A DNA stretch of 64,000 nucleotides from Methylicorpusculum sp. Its GTDB lineage: Bacteria; Pseudomonadota; Gammaproteobacteria; Methylococcales; Methylomonadaceae. Below, in pieces: positions 57,242 through 64,000 of the stretch (positions within the stretch are counted from its first letter, which is position 1; each line of letters begins with the position of its first letter). The translations under genes and the position numbers were made by a program. The stretch spans positions 1 to 64,000 of the forward strand of contig NZ_JAUSBX010000156.1 of the NCBI RefSeq assembly GCF_030651835.1, given 5' to 3'. Below the pieces are notes generated by a model, which saw only the letters and a list, made by a program, of their open reading frames with translations, did not search any database and was not told the origin of the DNA.

Positions 57242-59401
57242 ATGTTAAAAAAAATCTTGCGCAAGTTATTGACCTTTATCTACAAAGTCGAAGTCAAGGG
57301 TCTTGATAACTACCAAAAAGCGGGCAATCGAGTCCTTATCATATCCAATCACACCTCGTTCCTGGATCCTTTGCTGCTGGGGGCATTTCTTCCAGACGAC
57401 ATTACGTTCGCAATCAACACCCAAATATCGGAACGGTGGTGGTTGAAACCGTTTTTGAAATTATCCCAAGTGTTTCCGATGGACCCGACACATCCGTTGT
57501 CGCTGAAAGAGTTGATCAACCATTTAAAGAAAGACACAAAAACCGTTATTTTCCCTGAAGGCAGAATTACCGTTACCGGCTCGTTGATGAAAATTTATGA
57601 CGGTCCGGGCATGGTTGCGGACAAATCCGAAGCGATGATTTTACCGATACGCATCGACGGCGCTGAGTATACGCATTTTTCCAGACTCAGAAACTCCGTC
57701 AGATTGCGCCTGTTTCCTAAAATCACCATCAGGATTCTTTCACCCACGCAAATCAAAGCGCCGGATAGCTTGCGCGGTAAAAATCGTCGTAAATTCAGCG
57801 GTCATGTTCTGACCGACATCATGACTGAAATGATGTTTGCCACCAGCCATTACCGGCAAACACTTTTTTCAGGATTGCTGGAAGCTAGAAAAATTCATGG
57901 CTGCTCACATACCGTGGCAGAAGACCTGGAGCGCAAACCCCTGTCTTATGACTCGCTGATTACCCGTTCTATCCTGATTGGCGATCTGGTCCGCGATATC
58001 ACCCGGGAAGGTGAAAATGTCGGTGTGTTTTTGCCCAATTCCACTAAAACCTTATGCGTTGTTTTGGGCTTGCAATTGCATGGCCGCACCCCGGCGATGC
58101 TCAACTATTCGACCGGTTCATCCGGCATGTTGTCAGCGTGTAACACCGCCCAGGTAAGGACGGTTCTGACCTCTCGCCGCTTTATCGAACTGGGTAAATT
58201 TCAAAATGAGGCCGATCAATTAAGCCGGCAGATGACACTGGTTTACCTGGAAGACATCGCAAGCGCTGTCTCCTTAGTCACTAAAGTGAAGGCTTATGTC
58301 AAATGCAAAACGGCCAATTATTGGTATAAACACACGCGATACAGCGCGGACAGCCCCGCCGTCATTTTGTTTACTTCCGGTTCGGAAGGCACCCCCAAAG
58401 GCGTGGTGTTATCCCATTCCAATATTTTAGCCAATCATAAACAAATACAATCACGGATTAATTTCAACGCACAGGATGTCGTGCTGAATTTTCTGCCCAT
58501 GTTTCATTCGTTTGGTTTCACCGTCGGTACGATGCTGCCTATCATGAGCGGCATGACGACCTTCTTTTATCCTTCGCCACTGCATTACGCGGTCATTCCT
58601 GAAATTGCTTACGAAATCAACGCAACGATCATGTTCGGCACCAATACATTTCTCGCCGCTTATGGCAAGAAAGCCCATCCTTATGACTTTTACAGCATTC
58701 GCTATGTGGTTGCAGGCGCCGAAAAATTACAGGAAGGCACGCGTCAATTATGGGCCGATAAGTTCGGCATCCGTATTCTGGAGGGCTACGGCGCAACCGA
58801 GACCGCACCGGTAACCTCCGTCAACACGCCCATGGATTGCAAACCGGGTACTGTCGGCCGGATCATGCCGGACATGTATTATCATTTGGAAACCATTCCC
58901 GGCATCGATGAAGGCGGCAAGCTGCATGTCTCAGGTCCGAATATCATGCTGGGCTATTTGCTGGCCGATAATCCGGGCACACTCGTCCCTCCGGAGTCCA
59001 TTTTCGGCAAAGGCTGGTATGACACCGGCGACATCGTCCATATTGATGAAGAAGGCTTTATCAGTATTCGCGGGCGCAGCAAACGTTTCGCCAAAATCGG
59101 AGGAGAAATGGTCTCTCTTACCGCTGTCGAGCAACTTGCCTCTAAAGCATGGCCGGGCGCATTGCATGCGGCCGTCAGCATTCCCGACCCGAAAAAAGGG
59201 GAGCAGATTCTGTTGTTAACTACGCAAAAAAATGCCGTTATCCAAGACATTGAAGCCGTGGCAGAAGGTGTGGCAAAAATCGCCTTACCCAGGAAAATTT
59301 TTATCGTCGATGCTATTCCTGTTATGGCGACCGGAAAAATGAATTATCCGGCCGTCACCGATCTGGCTTACCGCATCATCCAATCCAAATCGACTCTTTG
59401 A
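57242..59401 (+). CDS. aas: Bifunctional acyltransferase / acyl-ACP synthetase (Aas-like)
   Basis: 719 residues, same length as E. coli Aas. The N-terminal PlsC acyltransferase domain (about 1-200) has the NHTSFLD catalytic motif and FPEGRITVTGSLMKIYDGPG. The C-terminal AMP-binding domain has ILFTSGSEGTPKGVVLSHSN, FPMFHSFGFTVG-like segments, GYGATETAPV and WYDTGDIVHIDEEGF. It re-acylates lysophospholipids using fatty acids activated on acyl carrier protein. AGGAGG precedes the ATG. It lies 27 bp upstream of lplT. Confidence 0.93.
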   Translation: MLKKILRKLLTFIYKVEVKGLDNYQKAGNRVLIISNHTSFLDPLLLGAFLPDDITFAINTQISERWWLKPFLKLSQVFPMDPTHPLSLKELINHLKKDTKTVIFPEGRITVTGSLMKIYDGPGMVADKSEAMILPIRIDGAEYTHFSRLRNSVRLRLFPKITIRILSPTQIKAPDSLRGKNRRKFSGHVLTDIMTEMMFATSHYRQTLFSGLLEARKIHGCSHTVAEDLERKPLSYDSLITRSILIGDLVRDITREGENVGVFLPNSTKTLCVVLGLQLHGRTPAMLNYSTGSSGMLSACNTAQVRTVLTSRRFIELGKFQNEADQLSRQMTLVYLEDIASAVSLVTKVKAYVKCKTANYWYKHTRYSADSPAVILFTSGSEGTPKGVVLSHSNILANHKQIQSRINFNAQDVVLNFLPMFHSFGFTVGTMLPIMSGMTTFFYPSPLHYAVIPEIAYEINATIMFGTNTFLAAYGKKAHPYDFYSIRYVVAGAEKLQEGTRQLWADKFGIRILEGYGATETAPVTSVNTPMDCKPGTVGRIMPDMYYHLETIPGIDEGGKLHVSGPNIMLGYLLADNPGTLVPPESIFGKGWYDTGDIVHIDEEGFISIRGRSKRFAKIGGEMVSLTAVEQLASKAWPGALHAAVSIPDPKKGEQILLLTTQKNAVIQDIEAVAEGVAKIALPRKIFIVDAIPVMATGKMNYPAVTDLAYRIIQSKSTL

Positions 59402-59428
59402 TTTTAATGTCACCACCGGCAACTCACC

Positions 59429-60583
59429 ATGCATAAACAAATCTATCCTTTGCTGATTGCGCAGTTTCTTTCGGCATTTGCCGATAATGCGATTTTATTT
59501 ACCGTCATTGCCATGGTGATGCACTCGACGGAACTGCCAAGCTGGTATGTCCCTGCCTTACAAAGTGTATTTATTGTTGCCTTCGTGGTTTTGGGTCCTT
59601 GGGTAGGAAATTTCGCCGATACCCAAGCCAAATCCAGAGTCTTGATCATTGCCAATTTGATTAAGGCCGCCGGAGCGGGTTTACTGCTATTCAACTTTGA
59701 ACCGTTGATTGCCTATTGCGTCGTCGGTGCCGGAGCCGCAATCTATAGCCCTGCCAAATACGGGATACTGCCGGAACTGGCCGGTCACGCTCAGTTGGTG
59801 AAAGCCAACAGCTGGATTGAAGGCTCCACGATTCTGGCCATCCTGACCGGCATGATTGTAGGAGCCAAAGTAGCTGATTTCTCTACCGTCTGGGCATTAA
59901 GCGGCACCATTGCGCTTTTTGTGACATCTGCGTTGGTAACTTTATGGTTACCTGTCACAACAGCACACCCAAAAATTCCAGGCTCAAAAATTGTGCTGTT
60001 CGGCAAACAAATCATCACCTTTTTTGATACGCCCCGGTCGCGGTTTGCCATTCTCGGCGCGTCCATGTTCTGGGCGGCAGCAGCAACCTTACGGGTCATT
60101 CTGGTCGCCTGGGCACCGCTGGTTTTATTATCAAAAAATGCGACTGAAATCGCCGAACTCACCCTTTTTCTGGCAATAGGCATTGTTGCCGGCTCAGCGT
60201 TGGTTCCCAGGATGATTCCTCTGGAACACCTGCGCCGCGCGCGAATTCCGGCCTATTTGATGGCCTTGTTCATTTTGGGATTAAGTTTCATGGACGGCCT
60301 ATGGGAATCACGATCCTTTCTTTTCCTGATCGGTATGTCCGGCGGCATGTTTATCGTGCCTGTCAATGCCGCGTTGCAAGAAATAGGGCAACAAAGCATA
60401 GGCAGCGGCAGCGCGGTGGCGTTACAAGGATTTTTTCAGAATGCAGCGATGCTGCTAGCGGTGGGCGGTTACACCTATGCCGCCTCTTTGAATGTCAGCC
60501 CGATTTTGGCCATGGCCTGGCTGGGTGTACTGGTGTTTATCGTGACGTTTCTGGTGTCTATCCGTTTACCTGAGAAAACCTAA
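59429..60583 (+). CDS. lplT: Lysophospholipid transporter LplT
   Basis: 384 residues with about twelve membrane helices, MFS type. The start YPLLIAQFLSAFADNAILFT and KYGILPELAGHAQLVKANSW are typical of LplT. It flips lysophospholipids across the inner membrane to Aas. Gene order here is aas-lplT, the reverse of E. coli. It converges on the TetR gene with an 11-bp gap and no clear terminator. Confidence 0.93.
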   Translation: MHKQIYPLLIAQFLSAFADNAILFTVIAMVMHSTELPSWYVPALQSVFIVAFVVLGPWVGNFADTQAKSRVLIIANLIKAAGAGLLLFNFEPLIAYCVVGAGAAIYSPAKYGILPELAGHAQLVKANSWIEGSTILAILTGMIVGAKVADFSTVWALSGTIALFVTSALVTLWLPVTTAHPKIPGSKIVLFGKQIITFFDTPRSRFAILGASMFWAAAATLRVILVAWAPLVLLSKNATEIAELTLFLAIGIVAGSALVPRMIPLEHLRRARIPAYLMALFILGLSFMDGLWESRSFLFLIGMSGGMFIVPVNAALQEIGQQSIGSGSAVALQGFFQNAAMLLAVGGYTYAASLNVSPILAMAWLGVLVFIVTFLVSIRLPEKT

Positions 60584-60593
60584 AAAATCGGCC

Positions 60594-61202
60594 TTATTTT
60601 ACGCCGCTGGCTTCCCAGCCTAACATGAAGTTCTCAACCAATAACAACAAGGCTTCTTCGGCATCTTCTACACCCACGGTGTCCATTTTACCTGTCAGCG
60701 CCAGCAAACAGACACCATGGATGCCACCCCATAGAGCTCTGGCCGCCTGTTTGATCTGATGTTCAGTCAATCCGGTCGCCATTTGCCGCATAGGTTCTTC
60801 CAGAATTTGAAACAGTCTTTCGATTTTAACGGTGTACCAATCCGGCAGTGTTTCGCTTTCCGACAAACGATGCTCGAATAACATGGCCCAGCGATTAAAA
60901 TTCTCACTGGCAAACGTCAAGTAAGCTTTAGCCAAGGCGATCACTTTTTGATCCGCTTGCCGCTCCTGACTACCCTGTGTCAGCGCTTCAGCAATCGCAT
61001 CCAGGGTTCGTGCCTGAAGGTGCATGATCAGATCGGCCATGTTATCGAAAACCATGTAGACGCTACCGACGGTATAGCCGATGTCCATCGCTATTTTGCG
61101 AACCTTCAATTCGCCATAACCGTCCTCTATCACAATATTCTCGGCGGCTTTCAATACCATATCTTTTATTTCTTCCTGACTGTGCTCGCTTCGTCTTGCC
61201 AT
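60594..61202 (-). CDS. TetR/AcrR-family transcriptional regulator
   Basis: 202 residues. The N-terminal helix-turn-helix spans about 8-58: VLKAAENIVIEDGYGELKVR and IAMDIGYTVGSVYMVFDNMA. The C-terminal ligand-binding domain is of the WHG type (RALWGGIHGVCLLALTGKMD). It likely represses nearby genes; the palindrome before aas is the best candidate site. It lies convergent with lplT, so it may sense a lipid or fatty acid. That ligand is inference. Confidence 0.9.
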   Translation of the reverse strand: MARRSEHSQEEIKDMVLKAAENIVIEDGYGELKVRKIAMDIGYTVGSVYMVFDNMADLIMHLQARTLDAIAEALTQGSQERQADQKVIALAKAYLTFASENFNRWAMLFEHRLSESETLPDWYTVKIERLFQILEEPMRQMATGLTEHQIKQAARALWGGIHGVCLLALTGKMDTVGVEDAEEALLLLVENFMLGWEASGVK

Positions 61203-61452
61203 TTCAATACTCTTTTGATTAATTTATTTGAACGCTTCTTAACCATCCACTCCATAACGTCTAGCCAAGTTGCGGGTAGACCCGTATTTTCCTTCTTGAG
61301 TTCAAGAGTATAGCCAAAGGGCAGCTTTTAATCGGTTCAATCAGGCAAAATCCAAAGCCCGTCAAAAAAATCAATGATCTTAAATCCTGGATTGATATCG
61401 TTCAGCGAAGACTTCCTTCATTGGTGGTTTCACGATGGATTTTCGCGGCCGC
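61203..61452. other. Gap between TetR gene and hsdM remnant
   Basis: 250 bp. It holds the upstream region of the TetR gene with a TTGAAC half-site. Downstream of the hsdM stop there is no hsdS or hsdR start. A short minus-strand frame ending IIDFFDGLWILPD is open for about 26 codons without a start and may be the tail of a lost gene. Confidence 0.4.
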
Positions 61453-62909
61453 TTAACGCTGCAAGCCTGCCGCCACATCCCTAAATGCCGCCAGCGCTGC
61501 TTCCAGATGCTCAATAATTTCCTGCTGCAACACATCCGGCCGCGGCAGATCGTCCAGATTATCCAGGCTATCGTCCTTGAGCCAGAAAATGTCCAGACTG
61601 GCCTTGTCGCGGGCGATCAGATCCTCATAAGTAAAATACTTAAAACGCCCGGTTTCCTTGCGTTCATAACGGTTTTCAGGATTATAGCAATCGATGAAAT
61701 CCCGCAGATCGTCCAGCTTTAGAGTTTTGGTCTTCAGCGTGAAATGTTTGTTGGTACGCAGGTCATAAATCCATACGCCCTGAGTATGCACGTTGCCGTC
61801 TTTTGGTTTGGCATCAAAGAACAGCACGTTGGCCTTAACGCCTTGCGCGTAAAAGATGCCGGTGGGCAGCCGCAGCAACGTATGCACATCGCAGTTTTCC
61901 AGTAACTTCTTGCGAATTTTTTCACCCGCCCCGCCTTCAAACAGCACGTTATCGGGCAACACCACAGCCGCTTTACCATCCTGCTTCAAAATGGTGACGA
62001 TATGCTGCAAAAAATTGAGCTGTTTGTTGGACGTGGTTTCCCAAAAGTCCTGGCGTTCATAGGTCAACGCATTCTTGTCTTCCTCACCTTCTTCGTTGGT
62101 AATCGTCATGCTGCTTTTCTTACCGAACGGCGGATTGGCCAGCACATAATCGAAACGCTTGCCGGAATCAGCAATCAAAGCATCGGCGCGTTCCACTGCA
62201 GGTTCGCCGTCCGTTCGCCGATGTTATGCAGAAACAGATTCATCAAACACATACGGCGGGTATTCGGCACAATTTCGTTGCCTTGAAAAGCCTTGTGCCG
62301 CAGAAACTCTTTCTGTTTTTTGTCCAGATTGTTGCCTGGCCGGGTCAGCCAGTTATAAGCGCCCAGAAAAAAACCGCCGGTTCCGCAAGCCGGATCGGCA
62401 ATCGTTTTCATCGGTTCAGGACGCACGCATTCCACCATCGCCTGAATCAAAGCTCGCGGCGTGAAATACTGCCCCGCACCGCTTTTGGTGTCCTCCGCGT
62501 TCTTTTGCAGCAATCCCTCGTACAAATCGCCTTTAGTATCGGCATCCATACCCACCCAGCTTTCCGCATCAATCATCTGCACCAGTCGCGACAGTTTGGC
62601 CGGGTCCTGAATTTTGTTTTGGGCCTTAAAGAAAATCGCCCCCAACATGCCCGGACCGTTACCCAGTGTGTGCAGCGTCGCCAGATAATGCGCTTCCAAC
62701 GGCTCGCCGGTTTTACTGCGCAATGCCGCCCAATCGTAACCGGCTGGAATATGGGTATCGCGGTTGTAAGGCTCTTGCGCGTATTCATGCGCCATTTTCA
62801 AAAACAGCAGATAAGTCAGTTGCTCCAGATAGTCGCCATAACCCACGCCGTCATCACGCAGGGTATGGCAGAAATTCCAGACTTTTTGGACGAGAGAAGA
62901 GGTGTTCAT
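61453..62909 (-). pseudogene. hsdM: Type I restriction-modification methyltransferase HsdM, frameshifted
   Basis: Two adjoining frames together make one HsdM of about 480 residues. The upstream part (62909 to about 62212) carries the N-terminal helical domain and the SAM motif ADPACGTGGFFLGAYNW. The downstream part (about 62208 to 61453) carries the catalytic DYVLANPPFGKKSS and the C-terminal domain. The break lies near 62206-62216: the downstream frame is open as GEPAVERADALIAD while the upstream frame runs on into out-of-frame residues and stops. A net change of one inserted or two deleted bases would restore it. It overlaps the DUF1016 gene by 4 bp. It is a real mutation or an assembly error. 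Confidence 0.9.
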
Positions 62910-64000
62910 GATTCAGGATGTGTCTCGGCAGTGGCATAGCTATTCAGCTCGGCTTCGATGCTCTCGATGCTGGGCAATGCACTTTGTAAGGTTGTCGGTA
63001 ATGATCGGGTAAGCTCGTAACTGGCAATCCCAATCGGTTTGTCGATGCCGCGCAAGGCATACTCCGCCAAAAAATTATCTTTATCTTGGCACAGCATCAG
63101 GCCAATCGTCGGTGCATCACTGGCATGACGCAAGCTGTCATCAACAACATTGCAATAAAAATTCAGCTTGCCGGCATATTCCGGCTTAAAGTCACCGCGC
63201 TTGAGTTCAATCACCAGATAACAGCGCAATTTCAGGTGGTAAAACAAAAGGTCGAGATAAAAATCCTTATCTCTCACCGTCAAATGATATTGCCGACCGA
63301 CAAATGCAAATCCCTGGCCCAGTTCCAATAAAAACTTTTCGATATGCGCCACCAAATAGACTTCTAACTCACGCTCATGGAAACCTGCTTCCAGGGTTAA
63401 AAAGTCAAAAATATACGGATCTTTTAAGGATTGCTGGACTAGATCGGATTGTGGGGATGACAATCGCTCGGCAAAATTATTGATTAACTGGCCATGGCGA
63501 TCATGGGCTTGGCCTTTAATTTGTAAGGCCAAGGTGTTGCGGCTCCAGCCTTGAACCAAGGTTTGCCCCAAATACCAGCAGCGCACCTCAAGGTCTTTAA
63601 TCTTTTCCAGCAGCAGCGCATGATGTCCCCAAGGTAGTTGCCACAGCACGCTTTCCTTATCGGCAGTTTTCGCCACAGCCTGTGGCACTATTTCCACACA
63701 GGCCATTTTTGCCACAAGCTGTGGCGAAAAGACCTGTGGCTGCGGATAAGCCCTTGCAAAAGCCAACATACGATCCAAATTACGCGTCGAAAAACCTTTA
63801 ACCTCCGGTAATTCATTACGAATATCCTGCGCCAAACGCGGAATAATGCCCGCCCCCCAACCCGCTTGAGCTTGTCGTGTATGCAGTGTTTGACCCACAT
63901 GCCAATAAAGCCGCACCAACTCGACATTAACCGCCAGCATAGCGCGGCTTTGTGCGGCTTGTATCTGGGCTTTGATTTCCGACAACAACGCCGGATATTG
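62906..64000 (-). CDS. DUF1016/YhcG-family PDDEXK nuclease, 5' end outside the window
   Basis: At least 364 residues; the frame stays open to the window edge (QYPA precedes the TTG at 63988), so the true start is beyond 64000. The N-terminal DUF1016_N domain shows VNVELVRLYWHVGQTL and GFSTRNLDRMLAFARAYP. The C-terminal PDDEXK nuclease domain shows DFYLDLLFYHLKLRCYLVIELKRG-type residues (D...ELK) and GKLNFYCNVVDD. Such genes often accompany type I restriction loci. The ATG of hsdM overlaps its stop. An unusual tandem insertion (PQLVAKMA, PQAVAKTA) lies before LPWGHH. Confidence 0.9.
   Translation of the reverse strand, partial: QYPALLSEIKAQIQAAQSRAMLAVNVELVRLYWHVGQTLHTRQAQAGWGAGIIPRLAQDIRNELPEVKGFSTRNLDRMLAFARAYPQPQVFSPQLVAKMACVEIVPQAVAKTADKESVLWQLPWGHHALLLEKIKDLEVRCWYLGQTLVQGWSRNTLALQIKGQAHDRHGQLINNFAERLSSPQSDLVQQSLKDPYIFDFLTLEAGFHERELEVYLVAHIEKFLLELGQGFAFVGRQYHLTVRDKDFYLDLLFYHLKLRCYLVIELKRGDFKPEYAGKLNFYCNVVDDSLRHASDAPTIGLMLCQDKDNFLAEYALRGIDKPIGIASYELTRSLPTTLQSALPSIESIEAELNSYATAETHPES
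63667..63730. repeat. Palindrome-rich insertion inside the DUF1016 gene
   Basis: TTTTCGCCACAG (63667-63678) and its exact complement CTGTGGCGAAAA (63719-63730) bound this segment, with inner palindromes GCCACAGCCTGTGGC and GCCACAAGCTGTGGC. On the coding strand two tandem 39-nt units encode PQLVAKMA and PQAVAKTA. The reading frame is kept. Confidence 0.75.

Noticed and set aside
61300-61452. Remnant of hsdS after hsdM
   Set aside because: No frame there shows hsdS-like sequence; only a short unrecognised open stretch is present.

Overview
The window is a chromosomal segment of a gammaproteobacterium that assimilates formaldehyde through the ribulose monophosphate (RuMP) cycle, most likely a type I methanotroph of the Methylococcales. 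Two things point there. One is a complete RuMP block: hexulose-phosphate synthase, hexulose-phosphate isomerase, transketolase, transaldolase and class II aldolase. The other is the gammaproteobacterial order thrS-infC-rpmI-rplT-pheS-pheT-ihfA-merR-tRNA-Pro. No methane or methanol oxidation gene lies in the window, so methanotrophy itself is inferred.

Layout. 1-1.1 kb: a 5'-truncated photolyase-family remnant and a mobile repeat. 1.1-5.5 kb: an isoquinoline-oxidoreductase-type molybdenum hydroxylase (large and small subunits) with its XdhC and MocA maturation factors. 6-10.5 kb: a FixL/FixJ-like two-component pair whose kinase has about seven PAS domains. 11-18.7 kb: the translation operon, with infC starting at ATT, bounded by tRNA-Pro(GGG) and tRNA-Val(GAC). 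18.8-24 kb: uvrB, an aspartate aminotransferase, yajD and zapE. 24-32 kb: the RuMP operon on the minus strand. 32.4-36.8 kb: an HAD phosphatase, dhaK, a convergent dhaL, a PfkB sugar kinase and a thioredoxin-like protein. 36.9-44.1 kb: the lower cobalamin pathway (cobQ, cbiB, cobD, bluB, cobS, cobT, cobU). 44-56.5 kb: housekeeping genes (USP, ABC-F, NDH-2, SPFH protein, HDOD, rapA, fructosamine kinase, TRAP binding protein). 57-61 kb: aas-lplT and a TetR regulator. 61.4-64 kb: a frameshifted hsdM and a DUF1016 nuclease running off the edge.

The most interesting item is a pair of proteins I do not recognise inside the RuMP operon, between transketolase and transaldolase. One is a 480-residue soluble protein with 19 copies of a short motif, [TS][GST]V-x-[KR]-Y-[LIVE], often spaced exactly 20 residues apart. 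The other, encoded 3 bp upstream, has a signal peptide, one membrane span and four copies of the same motif on its predicted cytoplasmic tail. Together they look like a multivalent scaffold and its membrane anchor. I propose, as inference only, that they organise RuMP enzymes or tether them to membranes.

A second theme is small mobile repeats. Four copies of a roughly 164-bp element have terminal inverted repeats. Two copies sit between perfect 9-bp target duplications. Their long stem arms differ in sequence from copy to copy yet stay self-complementary. A second, roughly 100-bp inverted-repeat family has two copies and a similar central hairpin.
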